Part shown: positions 8,770-17,224 of the stretch, piece by piece | How positions within the stretch are numbered: the stretch's first letter is position 1 | Layout of the letters: each line of letters opens with the position of its first letter | Assembly: GCA_020846635.1 (NCBI GenBank) | Contig: JADLDO010000028.1 | Coordinates: 1,094,915-1,158,914 of the forward strand | Length of the DNA stretch: 64,000 nucleotides | Reading direction: 5' to 3' | Source of the DNA: Caldilineaceae bacterium | GTDB taxonomy: Bacteria; Chloroflexota; Anaerolineae; Caldilineales; Caldilineaceae | Position numbers and translations under genes: made by a program | The notes under the pieces: model-generated | Told to the model about the DNA's origin: nothing | Databases searched by the model: none | Seen by the model: the letters and a program-made list of their open reading frames with translations, nothing else

Positions 8770-8858
8770 GGGTTTGTCTCACACAGATTTCCCTTGTGCA
8801 TCTCCCATCCCCTTGCAGGCGTCGTCGTAGACCAACAATCCCCGTTGGTAGGATAAGA

Positions 8859-10859
8859 GTGAAACGGAGTAACCTCATGCTCTGGGTGCGCGCGCTTCTT
8901 TCTGTTCTGGTTGCCTTCATCGTTGCTTTAGGCCCCTTCACCGTGGCTTCCACTTCGGCGCTTGCGGCAACTGTGCCGGACACGCCGGTACAGGCTGCTC
9001 AGGATGTGGTTGCGCCCGGCTATGTCCAGGGGAAGTTGGTGGTCAAACTGCTGCCAACGGCTCTCTCATCGCAGGAAAGTGGCCCACAAGCAGAGCAAGG
9101 GGCGGCGGCCTTCCATGCCATTGACTCGCTCAACAGTCTGAACAGCCAATACGAAGTTACTGAGGTCAGCAGCGCGCTCGCAATTGCTGCCACTGATGAG
9201 ACAGCGAAGCAACAGGGGTTGGATCGTATCTTTATTTTGGCAGTGCCGCCAGACACAGACATTTGGCAGATGGCAGCGGCCTATGCAAGCGACCCGCATG
9301 TGCAGTATGCCGAGCCAAGCATCTATCTGACGCTGCGTGAGCCGCTGCCCACAGAGGATGATCCGCCGGAAGCGGCGGTAGCAGCGGGGCCTGTCTCTCC
9401 AAACGACCCCTATTTCAGCGAACAGGACAATCTATATAACACAGGTCAAAGCGGCGGCAGCGCAGGGGCCGATGTCAATGCGCCCAGCGCGTGGGAGCTG
9501 GAGACAGGCAGCGCATCGACCGTCATTGCCATCGTTGATACAGGCATCAACCCGGAGCATCCAGATCTGCAAGGCAAGGTGCTTACGGAACTTGGCTACG
9601 ACTTTGTGGAGAACGATCTTGTCCCGCAGGATACGACCAATCATGGGACGCGCGTGGCGGGTGTCATCGCCGCCAACTCCAACAATGGCGTGGGGATTGC
9701 CGGCATGTGTTGGGGATGCCAGCTGCTGCCGCTGCGTGTCGGCACGTCGGTCATCCATCTTGCCAGCGTGGAAGTTGCACAGGCCATTTACTATGCCGCC
9801 ACACTGCCTGTGGATGTCATCAACATGAGCCTGGGCGGGCAGTGTTCGGAACTGTGGGCCGACGTGGTCAATTACGCCTATGCGCGCGACGTTGTTATGG
9901 TCGCGGCGGCGGGAAATTTGGTCGATTTTGTTGTCTATCCGGCGCGCTTCGACCCCGTCATCGCCGTCTCCGCAGTCAACCGCAATGACCAGTTTGCCGA
10001 TTTCTCATCATTTGGGCCAGAGGTAGATGTGGCTGCGCCTGGCGCGAATATATTGGTGACCGATATCCTCGGCGGGATCAGGCGTGGCTCCGGCACTTCC
10101 TATGCCTCCGCAATCATTTCCGGCATTGTGGGACTGCTGCGTTCAGAGAACCCCGATCTGACCAACAGCGAGATCCGCCAAATCCTGCGTGACAGCGCCC
10201 TCGACCTGGGCAGACCAGGGTTTGACCGGCGCTATGGCTATGGACGGGTCAATGCACGCTTGGCGCTCGAAGAAGCGCTGGAACCACCTGCTGCTGTCGA
10301 GAGTCCCGCTTCTGCTCGCTGTGGCTGCATCCTGGGCGACTTGAGCGCTGACCTAGCCCCCGATCAGGATACTGATGTGGATGCCGGGGCCGCGGCTGGC
10401 GAGGCGCTTCAACAGCCCGCTGCCGTCTCTGCCCTCGACACGCTCTATCGTGTGCGCGATGAACTCTTTGCGACCTCCGCTTTTGGTCAGGAGATTACCG
10501 CCCTCTACTATCGCCATTCACCCCAAGTGGCGTACATCGCCTTCCAGGATGCTGAATTTCGAAGTATGTTGAAGGCAACTCTGGAGACAGGAATCCCTTA
10601 TGCGATGTCCGCGCTGAATGGGGATGGCGAGCAGATTGTTGACCAGGAAGTTGTCGATCATGCAAACGCCCTGGTTGCCGAACTTGCCGCGCAAGCCAAC
10701 CCGGAATTGAGGGACGATCTGCGGCGCGTCTGGCAGGCAGTGGAACTAGAGGCTTTCGTGGGTCAGCCGGTCCATGCGCTCATCGAGCATTTGGGCCAGC
10801 TATCCACGATACGGGAGGAAACGGAACTCCGGCTCCCTTTGGTCGTGGCTGATGATTGA
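8859..10859 (+). CDS. Secreted S8 subtilisin-family serine peptidase
   Basis: About 666 residues from the GTG at 8859. That start gives a proper signal peptide (VKRSNL, then a hydrophobic core, then an Ala-x-Ala type site ending SALAA). ATG 8877 is the alternative, and ATG 8796 would add an unlikely arginine-rich tail. A propeptide-like region (to about residue 180) precedes the catalytic domain: Asp227 in IVDTGI, His262 in NHGTRVAG, Ser414 in GTSYAS. The domain also has a CWGC pair. A C-terminal extension of about 190 residues with no recognised fold follows. It is likely exported and self-processed. It lies between the export ATPase and the exopolysaccharide locus; a link to surface maturation is only positional. 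Confidence 0.88.
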   Translation: MKRSNLMLWVRALLSVLVAFIVALGPFTVASTSALAATVPDTPVQAAQDVVAPGYVQGKLVVKLLPTALSSQESGPQAEQGAAAFHAIDSLNSLNSQYEVTEVSSALAIAATDETAKQQGLDRIFILAVPPDTDIWQMAAAYASDPHVQYAEPSIYLTLREPLPTEDDPPEAAVAAGPVSPNDPYFSEQDNLYNTGQSGGSAGADVNAPSAWELETGSASTVIAIVDTGINPEHPDLQGKVLTELGYDFVENDLVPQDTTNHGTRVAGVIAANSNNGVGIAGMCWGCQLLPLRVGTSVIHLASVEVAQAIYYAATLPVDVINMSLGGQCSELWADVVNYAYARDVVMVAAAGNLVDFVVYPARFDPVIAVSAVNRNDQFADFSSFGPEVDVAAPGANILVTDILGGIRRGSGTSYASAIISGIVGLLRSENPDLTNSEIRQILRDSALDLGRPGFDRRYGYGRVNARLALEEALEPPAAVESPASARCGCILGDLSADLAPDQDTDVDAGAAAGEALQQPAAVSALDTLYRVRDELFATSAFGQEITALYYRHSPQVAYIAFQDAEFRSMLKATLETGIPYAMSALNGDGEQIVDQEVVDHANALVAELAAQANPELRDDLRRVWQAVELEAFVGQPVHALIEHLGQLSTIREETELRLPLVVADD

Positions 10860-10903
10860 GCATCGCGGATGATGCTTCTTGATTTCATGGCGAAGGAGTG
10901 TCT

Positions 10904-11860
10904 ATGCACAAAGTTATTGTGGTCGGTATTATGGGCGTTGGTCACAGCGGTTCTACGATTGTGAGTATTGCTCTCGGCAACCACCCGAATATTGAGGCCG
11001 TCGGTGAACTCCACAAATTGCCTCGTTTCGGATGGAGTCGGGACGAGAGCCGGAGGTGCGCCTGCGGCGCGCCGGTTTATCTCTGTCCATACTGGCGCGA
11101 GGTATACGTGCGCTGGACAGAGAGGGTTGGGGCGGAGGAACTCGGTCTCTATATCAGATTGCAAGACCTCTATGAACGGTCGGATGTAGCATGGCTCCGG
11201 GTCTTGGTGGCTAGCAGGCTGCATACGGAGAGATTCTGCCGATATGCTCAGATGACAGCAGCGCTCTATGAGGCGATTCGTGATGTGAGTGGCAAAGGAG
11301 TAATCGTTGACTCCTCGAAATCTCCGATGCGTAATTATGCCTTGCTATGCACAGGTGCGCTTGATCTCCGTCTAATCCATCTCGTCCGTGACGGACGAGG
11401 TATTGTCTGGTCAAAGAAGAGACCGCGCATAAAAAACATAGAGGGGGGAATTCCACATGATTCCGCAGCGGTTTCTGCCCTGCGTACGAGCCAAGAGTGG
11501 ATGTTTACCAATCTGAAGAGCGAATGGGTGGCAAGGCAAGCTGGTGCGGAGAAAGCAAGATGTATCCTGTACGAGCGATTCGTCGAGAAGCCGGATGTGA
11601 TGCTGCAAGAGATTGGGGGGCTGGTGGGTGAGGATCTCAGTCCGGTGGCGGCGCTCCTCACCACTGGTAACATGATGCAAATTGGCCATGTTGTCGGCGG
11701 CAACCATGTGCGTATGGCTGGTCAAATTGCGCTGCGGAAGGACACAGAGTGGACTCGTCACCTACCGAATCGCGACCGCCGGATTTTTTGGTTGCTCGCA
11801 GGAAGTTTGGCGCGCCACTATGGCTATCGCGCACGAGGCGAAGCTCCTATACCCCTGTAA
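10904..11860 (+). CDS. Sulfotransferase family protein
   Basis: A 318-residue protein from the ATG at 10904, with AAGGAG (10893-10898) five bases upstream; the in-frame GTG at 10898 overlaps that ribosome site and is less likely. The N-terminal loop GVGHSGST (11-18) is the 5'-phosphosulfate (PAPS) loop, and LVRDGRG in the middle is the 3'-phosphate motif. CACGAPVYLCPYW near residue 50 may be a metal or disulfide site. The enzyme should move a sulfo group from PAPS to a hydroxyl or amine, probably on a glycan given the neighbours. It stands apart from the other sulfotransferases, directly after the subtilisin gene. Confidence 0.78.
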   Translation: MHKVIVVGIMGVGHSGSTIVSIALGNHPNIEAVGELHKLPRFGWSRDESRRCACGAPVYLCPYWREVYVRWTERVGAEELGLYIRLQDLYERSDVAWLRVLVASRLHTERFCRYAQMTAALYEAIRDVSGKGVIVDSSKSPMRNYALLCTGALDLRLIHLVRDGRGIVWSKKRPRIKNIEGGIPHDSAAVSALRTSQEWMFTNLKSEWVARQAGAEKARCILYERFVEKPDVMLQEIGGLVGEDLSPVAALLTTGNMMQIGHVVGGNHVRMAGQIALRKDTEWTRHLPNRDRRIFWLLAGSLARHYGYRARGEAPIPL

Positions 11861-11883
11861 ATTCCTCGTGCAAATTCCTCGTG
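11859..11883 (+). repeat. Short tandem repeat after the sulfotransferase gene
   Basis: AAATTCCTCGTG is repeated twice (11859-11870 and 11872-11883; 13-bp period), beginning inside the stop codon of the preceding gene. CCTCGTGC in it is also the complement of GCACGAGG at about 11830-11837, so a hairpin across the gene end is possible. Confidence 0.4.
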
Positions 11884-11976
11884 TACGTTCCGATGTATGT
11901 TAAAGGATAGTGAGTCCAGGCTATCGAAAGTAAGGCAAAAGAAAGTATACAAAAAAGGATACAGCAAAAAAATCTA

Positions 11977-12005
11977 TTGACAGCGCCCTATTTTGACCGT
12001 ATACT
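11977..12005 (+). promoter_or_regulatory. Consensus sigma70 promoter ahead of exopolysaccharide locus
   Basis: TTGACA (11977-11982), a 17-nt spacer and TATACT (12000-12005): a consensus -35, optimal spacing and one mismatch in the -10. It is the best promoter match I found in the window. Confidence 0.65.
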
Positions 12006-12585
12006 GTTGAGGTTGGTTTTTATCGACTGTGAGTTGTAGACAAAGGATTCCTGCATTCATGAAGGTCCACAAATCTAGCCAATAATAGCCAGATACGCAT
12101 GGAAGAGGTAAAACAGCCGCATTGGCACATCGAACTACGCCGCCGCATATCCCCATACAACGACGCCCATCTACACCCTGCTGCCAAGCAACTGCTTCAT
12201 ACACGAGCCATAAAGGGAAAACACCTTCCGCCTGTCGAACAAACTCCCAGCACAGGCAATCTCTTTAAGACCTCGTAAGCCCATAGTCACCTCTCCATAC
12301 CTCCGATACTCTGTCACTTAGCTTAATGCTGTGGCTTGATTTGTCGTTCTGATTTCTCTCCCGAGAATTTTCTTTGGTGGGTGTCATCATCACTGCCACG
12401 GCGGGCTTTCCTTCCCTCGCCTGTATGTTCCAAAAAGCTTTATAAAGAGTCTCACGCGGAGACTATGTAGGTTGTGGTAAGTCTGTTCTGTTCAATTTTG
12501 GAGGCTACTTTCTGCTCCGGGTTGTTTGGCTGAATGGGTCCTGCCTGACTGAATAGAAAACACTTCCTCAAAGACGGTGGTAACT

Positions 12586-12620
12586 CGTCGTTGCGCCTTC
12601 GGTTGGCGCGGCACGCTGCT
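12586..12620 (+). terminator. Possible attenuator hairpin in exopolysaccharide leader
   Basis: GCGCC (12593-12597) and GGCGC (12605-12609) with loop TTCGGTT form a stem that extends through G-U and flanking pairs to about 12586-12615 with one bulge. A short T-run (GCTGTTTTG) follows. The T-run is weak, so termination may be partial. Confidence 0.35.
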
Positions 12621-12745
12621 GTTTTGAGTGGGGCAAGAGCACATGCGATCCGTTTCGGAAGTATGTCTATTATCTATGCGCCTTTTCACCTTGTAAGGTG
12701 GAATTGAACTGGAATTCTCGCATAGCTAGTCTGGAGTATTAACCT

Positions 12746-14083
12746 ATGGAACTGAAGTTTTACCTGGCGATTCTGCGACGTCGTATATGGGTCATTATCT
12801 TTACTGTGCTGGTTGCGACAATCACTTCCGCCTTTGTTTCCTATTCAATGACCCCTCGGTACAAGGCATCCACGACAATCTGGGTTCCAACGACAGATGT
12901 GAGTAGCGACGGAACAACCGGCGAGATTCAGTTGGCGGACCGGCTTATCAATACCTATGTTGTGCTGTCGACCAGCGGGCCGGTCTTGCGTGAACTGGAG
13001 GCGTATACGGGTGTTCCCGCCAAAGACTTAAAGGATGTGGTCAGTGCAGAGTCGATTGCCCAGACTGAATTGATGAACATCTCGGCGATAGACTCCAACC
13101 CTCAAACTGCTGCTGAGATAGCTACAAGCCTTTCAACGATTCTGATCAAACAGACTCTTGCCACCAAAGCGGGGCGAGACCGGCGGGTCTCTCTCTTCTC
13201 CCCGGCAGGCGTTCCCAGTGTACCGACGTGGATGGGAGTCTTGCCGACGATCTATTGGCGTGAGATTAACATTGTGCTGGGTTTCGTGTTGGGCGTGATT
13301 GCCGCGATTGCTTTGGCTTTTCTATATGAGTATGTCGATAGCACGCTCTATACCAGAGAACAAATCGAAGCCACGACAGAACTGCCGACACTGGTCGAGA
13401 TTCCGGTTGTAAAGAATGCTCAACCGTTGGTTCGCTATGGCAACACACTTCAGAGCGAAGCTTTTCGCTTCTTGCGCACCACGATCTATTTCGATCACAC
13501 GCCCTTGCCTCACACCCTGCTCGTGACCAGCGCGCTACCTGGTGAAGGCAAATCGACGGTCGTGGCGAATCTTGCGCTTGCACTGGCGCAAGCAAAGCGC
13601 AAAGTCATTGTCGTGGATGCTGACCTAAGGCTGCCAACGATGCATACGTTCTTTGGCTTATCGACCGATGTTGGACTCACCACGATCTTGCGACAGGAGG
13701 GCACGCTGCAAGATGCGCTGCAACAAACCGGCATCCCCGGTCTGCAAGTGATTACGAGTGGTCCCAGAGTAGATAACCCCGGTGAGATGCTTGATTCCCC
13801 ACTTGTTGAGAGCTTTCTGGCGCAACTTCGACAAGAGTCGGACTTTGTCTTGTTCGATAGTCCTGCGTTGTTGGCAGTAAGCGATGCCGTTGTGATTTCA
13901 CCCCTGGTTGCCGGTGTCCTTCTTGTCGTGGGTCAAGCGCAGGCATATCAGGAGGCTGTGCGTGCGGCGCAGTCACAGTTGAATGCTGTGGGTGCTAACT
14001 TAATGGGGATTGTTGTGAATCGAGCTGATCGTGTCGATACCTACTTTCATCGCTACGCTACACAGAGCACTTCGGCAAAATAA
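12746..14083 (+). CDS. Polysaccharide co-polymerase/BY-kinase (Wzz-CpsD fusion)
   Basis: A 445-residue inner-membrane protein. An N-terminal Wzz domain has a membrane helix at about residues 13-33 and a short outer region, then a second helix at about 175-200. A cytoplasmic tyrosine kinase domain follows: Walker A GEGKST (266-271), Walker A' VVDADLR, and Walker B FVLFDSP. It should regulate chain length and assembly of a Wzy-dependent polysaccharide. The outer loop is much shorter than in E. coli Wzc (about 720 residues). The tail has only two tyrosines (TYFHRY) instead of the usual cluster. It opens the exopolysaccharide gene set. Confidence 0.88.
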   Translation: MELKFYLAILRRRIWVIIFTVLVATITSAFVSYSMTPRYKASTTIWVPTTDVSSDGTTGEIQLADRLINTYVVLSTSGPVLRELEAYTGVPAKDLKDVVSAESIAQTELMNISAIDSNPQTAAEIATSLSTILIKQTLATKAGRDRRVSLFSPAGVPSVPTWMGVLPTIYWREINIVLGFVLGVIAAIALAFLYEYVDSTLYTREQIEATTELPTLVEIPVVKNAQPLVRYGNTLQSEAFRFLRTTIYFDHTPLPHTLLVTSALPGEGKSTVVANLALALAQAKRKVIVVDADLRLPTMHTFFGLSTDVGLTTILRQEGTLQDALQQTGIPGLQVITSGPRVDNPGEMLDSPLVESFLAQLRQESDFVLFDSPALLAVSDAVVISPLVAGVLLVVGQAQAYQEAVRAAQSQLNAVGANLMGIVVNRADRVDTYFHRYATQSTSAK

Positions 14084-14123
14084 TCGGAGATTGTTGCAAA
14101 GTCATGGGGATGGAGATGTCGAG

Positions 14124-14855
14124 ATGGAATGTTACACAGGATGGCATTGGTCTGCAACGACGGCTTCACTCGCAGGAGGTCAAGACAAAGTTCGCTACTA
14201 CCGCTTAAAGCGAGCTTTGGATCTCTTTATGACTGTGCTTGCTCTATTCCCATTGGCACCGCTTTTTCTCCTCATTGCGCTTGCCATCAAGCTAGATACT
14301 CCAGGGCCTGTTTTCTTTCGGCAGGAGCGAATTGGAACCAAACGCAAGAGCATGGACGGGCGTACGGTTTGGGAAGTGCAAACATTTCGTGTGTTGAAGT
14401 TTCGCTCGATGGTGCGCGATGCTGATGAATCGTTGCACAAGGCGCATATCAAGATGTTTGTGCATGGCATGCTTCCAGAGCAGAACGCTTCTGGCGCGAG
14501 GGTCAAAATACAGGATGATCCCCGCATCACGCGCGTGGGCAGGGTATTGCGCCGGACGAGCCTAGACGAGTTGCCACAGCTTTTCAACGTGCTCCGTGGT
14601 GAAATGAGCCTGGTCGGTCCTCGTCCAGTGCCGGAGTATGAAGTACACGAGTATTGGGAAGCTTGGCATCACGAACGCCTGGCGACTCTGCCAGGGCTTA
14701 CAGGACTCTGGCAGGTAGAGGGTCGCGGCCTCATCAGCTTTGAAGATATGGTGCGCCTGGATATCGAATATATCAGCAACCAATCGTTTTGGTTGGATCT
14801 GAAGTTGCTTCTGATGACCATTCCCGCGGTTCTAAGTGGGAGGGGAGCCGAATGA
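14124..14855 (+). CDS. Initiating sugar-phosphate transferase (bacterial sugar transferase family)
   Basis: A 243-residue protein from the ATG at 14124, with GGAG (14112-14115) upstream; an in-frame GTG at 14031 would overlap the kinase gene and lacks a site. One membrane segment (LFMTVLALFPLAPLFLLIAL) is followed by the conserved catalytic core: FKFRSM-like LKFRSMV, DDPRITR.GR..R, SLDELPQ, and SLVGPRP, with a GLTGLWQV end. This is the PF02397 family, which moves a sugar-1-phosphate to undecaprenyl phosphate and starts the repeat unit. It is short, with a single helix, so it resembles PglC-size enzymes rather than five-helix WbaP. Its stop overlaps the next start (ATGA). Confidence 0.92.
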   Translation: MECYTGWHWSATTASLAGGQDKVRYYRLKRALDLFMTVLALFPLAPLFLLIALAIKLDTPGPVFFRQERIGTKRKSMDGRTVWEVQTFRVLKFRSMVRDADESLHKAHIKMFVHGMLPEQNASGARVKIQDDPRITRVGRVLRRTSLDELPQLFNVLRGEMSLVGPRPVPEYEVHEYWEAWHHERLATLPGLTGLWQVEGRGLISFEDMVRLDIEYISNQSFWLDLKLLLMTIPAVLSGRGAE

Positions 14856-15913
14856 ACGCAATCGCCACTAGTCCCTTAACGGAGGTAACGACAGCCCGCC
14901 CACGGGGGATAGCCGTCCTCGGCTGTGGATATTGGGGCGTCAATTATCTGCGGGTCTTCAACGAGTTGCCCTCCACCCGCATCGCCGTTGCGTGTGATCT
15001 GCGCGAACAGCGGCTGCAAGAGGTTGGACGCCATCTCCCCGGCGTCACGCTGACAACGAGCGTCGATGAGGCGCTCCAATCACCTGATGTCGATGCTGTT
15101 GTTGTCTGTACTGAAGCCACAACCCACCATGACATTGCCCGGCGCTGTCTGGAGGCAGGCAAGCATATCTTGATTGAGAAGCCGATGACGACATCCGTCG
15201 CCCATGCCCAGGAGTTGGTGGAAGTGGCTGATTCGTACAAACTCGTGCTGATGGTGGGTCACGTCTTTCTCTTCAATCCCGGCGTCCGCAAAGTCAGGGA
15301 ACATATCGCACAGGGCAAATGTGGGCGGCTCTACTATCTTTATGCCCGGCGTACCAATCTTGGCCCAATTCGCCGCGATGTAAATGCCTTGTGGGATCTG
15401 GCGGCGCACGATATTTCCATTTTTAACTATTTACTCGACAGCTATCCGGCATGGGTGAGCGCCATCGGTTTACGGGTGCTGGGCAATGGGCGTGCGGATG
15501 TAGGCTTTGTTTCCGTTGGTTATCCAAATGGCGTGGTCGGCCATATGCATGTCAGTTGGGCCGACCCCAACAAGGTACGTGAGGTGGTGGTCGTCGGCAG
15601 CGACTCTCGTATTGTCTTTAACGATGTAAATACCGCCGAACAGGTGCGCGTCTATGAGCGCGGGGTGACACCCTCGTCGCCAGAGATGGCAAGCTATGGC
15701 GAGTATCACTTTCATATGCGCGACGGCGACATCATTAGCCCAAAGATTGAGGTCAGTGAGCCTCTGAAGAACCAATGTAGCCACTTCATTGAGTGCATGG
15801 AGCAAGGCACGCTCCCGCTTACTTCGGGCCAAGAAGGGCTTATGGTCGTAAAAATCATGACGGCTATTGACCAATCCATTGCGAACAAAGGCGCTCCGGT
15901 AGAGATAGCTTAA
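14852..15913 (+). CDS. Gfo/Idh/MocA family oxidoreductase (sugar dehydrogenase)
   Basis: A 353-residue protein whose ATG overlaps the previous TGA. Rossmann motif GCGYWG (24-29) binds NAD(P), and EKP (109-111) supplies the conserved lysine. An alpha/beta C-terminal domain follows with the D-x-x-x-H pair (LWDLAAHD). Members next to a DegT aminotransferase, such as WbpB/WlbA, oxidise C3 of a UDP-N-acetyl-hexosamine or its uronic acid. The following gene is such an aminotransferase, so the pair probably makes a 3-amino sugar nucleotide for the polymer. The exact sugar cannot be read from the sequence. Confidence 0.88.
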   Translation: MNAIATSPLTEVTTARPRGIAVLGCGYWGVNYLRVFNELPSTRIAVACDLREQRLQEVGRHLPGVTLTTSVDEALQSPDVDAVVVCTEATTHHDIARRCLEAGKHILIEKPMTTSVAHAQELVEVADSYKLVLMVGHVFLFNPGVRKVREHIAQGKCGRLYYLYARRTNLGPIRRDVNALWDLAAHDISIFNYLLDSYPAWVSAIGLRVLGNGRADVGFVSVGYPNGVVGHMHVSWADPNKVREVVVVGSDSRIVFNDVNTAEQVRVYERGVTPSSPEMASYGEYHFHMRDGDIISPKIEVSEPLKNQCSHFIECMEQGTLPLTSGQEGLMVVKIMTAIDQSIANKGAPVEIA

Positions 15914-16009
15914 AAGGATGAGGTAGGGGCCATCACCCTGTTCCTTGTGCAGGACATGGTGGCCTACTCTGGAATTGCGGTGGTAGAAGAAATTTGTAGG
16001 GAGGGGACT

Positions 16010-17155
16010 ATGAGTGTTGGCTTTGCGCTTTTGGATGTGCCGCTGGTCGATCTCGTCGGGCAGTATGCGGAATTGCGGCGTGAGGTAAACGAGGCGATGG
16101 AGCAGGTATTAGCCACGGCAGACCTGATCCTTGGGCATGATGTAGAACTCTTTGAGCAAGAATTTGCTGCCTACTGTGGGGCGGAATACGCCGTCGGTGT
16201 CGATTCCGGCACATCAGCTCTGGAACTCATCCTGCGCGCCTGCGAGATTGGGCCTGGAGACGAAGTGATCACGGTGGACAACACGTTTATTGCCACAGTT
16301 TTGGCGATCTCCATGGTCGGCGCAATGCCACGGGTGGTCGATATTGACCCCACAACCTACACCCTCGATGTGAGCCAAGTGGAAGCCGCAATTACCGAGC
16401 GCACCAGGGCCATTATTCCTGTGCATCTATATGGGCAGCCGGCAGAGATGAAGAGTTTGCGGGAAGTGGCCCGGAAGCACAATTTGGTTGTCATTGAGGA
16501 TGCGTGCCAGGCACATGGCGCTCGCTATCGGGGGCAGCGCGTGGGCACATTGGGCGATGCTGCGGCCTTTAGCTTTTATCCTGCCAAGAATCTGGGTGCC
16601 TATGGGGATGGCGGCATGATCGTTACTAACGATGCACAGGTGGCTCATATCGCAAGGATGCTGCGCAACTATGGGCAGAGCCGCAAGTATCATCACGACA
16701 TGCTGGGCTACAACCGGCGACTCGACACCTTGCAAGCTGCTGTACTCCGCGTCAAATTGCGCTATTTGGATGAGTGGAACCAGGCGCGCTGCCAACATGC
16801 AAGAGCCTATGGTGCGCTTTTGGCTGGGAGTGGGTTGAGCCTGCCTGTCGCGACGGCAGCATGTGAGCCTGTCTATCATCTTTATGTGGTGCGCTCGGAT
16901 CAGCGCGACAAACTGCAAGCGCATTTGAGCAAGCACCATATCATGACGGGCATCCACTATCCAATCCCTGTGCATCTGCAACCCGCCTATAGCCATCTAG
17001 GCTACGAGCCGGGAACTTTTCCGGTGACGGAGCAATATGCAAAACAGATTTTGTCTTTGCCCATGTATCCAGAGCTTACCCCTGGAATGATCGAATATGT
17101 AGCTGCTGTCATCCATGACTTCGATTCTCAATGCAAGCCGGGAATCGGCCTTTGA
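16010..17155 (+). CDS. DegT/DnrJ/EryC1 family sugar aminotransferase
   Basis: A 381-residue PLP enzyme. The ATG at 16010 follows AGGGAGGGGACT and is preferred over an upstream in-frame start at 15947. The PLP lysine is Lys193 in FYPAKNLGAYGDGG. Asp164 in VIEDACQAHG contacts the cofactor, and GTSA (68-71) binds the phosphate. The family transfers an amino group to a keto-sugar nucleotide. With the preceding oxidoreductase it resembles the WbpB/WbpE pair that makes UDP-3-amino sugars. A dedicated sugar N-acetyltransferase is not adjacent. Confidence 0.9.
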   Translation: MSVGFALLDVPLVDLVGQYAELRREVNEAMEQVLATADLILGHDVELFEQEFAAYCGAEYAVGVDSGTSALELILRACEIGPGDEVITVDNTFIATVLAISMVGAMPRVVDIDPTTYTLDVSQVEAAITERTRAIIPVHLYGQPAEMKSLREVARKHNLVVIEDACQAHGARYRGQRVGTLGDAAAFSFYPAKNLGAYGDGGMIVTNDAQVAHIARMLRNYGQSRKYHHDMLGYNRRLDTLQAAVLRVKLRYLDEWNQARCQHARAYGALLAGSGLSLPVATAACEPVYHLYVVRSDQRDKLQAHLSKHHIMTGIHYPIPVHLQPAYSHLGYEPGTFPVTEQYAKQILSLPMYPELTPGMIEYVAAVIHDFDSQCKPGIGL

Positions 17156-17224
17156 ACAGACGCAAGCGCCATCGTGACACAAACCGGGACTGCCTTCGTA
17201 AGCACAAGCAGCTAACAATGACCT

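Larger units (their letters stand above)
8045..8858. other. Long intergenic region between divergent genes
   Basis: About 0.8 kb without a supported gene. It holds a minus-strand promoter (8313-8342) with an adjacent direct repeat and a plus-strand promoter (8742-8769), annotated separately. The minus-strand leader would be about 260 nt. Short open frames on both strands (for example 8029-8271 minus and 8320-8631 plus) lack ribosome sites and recognisable content. A small hairpin, CCAAC/GTTGG at about 8832-8848, lies in the leader of the subtilisin gene. I see nothing certain in 8345-8740. Confidence 0.6.
11861..12745. other. 0.88-kb intergenic leader of the exopolysaccharide locus
   Basis: No supported gene. 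A consensus promoter at 11977-12005 reads rightward, so the transcript would carry a leader of about 735 nt before the Wzz/BY-kinase ATG at 12746. Visible structures include AGTCTC/GAGACT (12448-12464) and a longer hairpin centred on GCGCC-loop-GGCGC (12586-12615) followed by GCTGTTTTG. The only plus-strand frame of note, 12099-12278 (59 codons), has no ribosome site. The region could be an attenuator or untranslated regulatory leader, or could hold a separate small RNA. Confidence 0.5.

Noticed and set aside
8796..8858. ATG at 8796 as the start of the subtilisin
   Set aside because: It adds an arginine-rich stretch before the signal peptide and has no ribosome site; GTG 8859 or ATG 8877 gives a normal signal peptide.
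12099..12278. Small plus-strand frame of 59 codons in the exopolysaccharide leader
   Set aside because: No ribosome binding site and no recognisable sequence. It follows the 11977-12005 promoter, so it is not excluded, but support is too weak.
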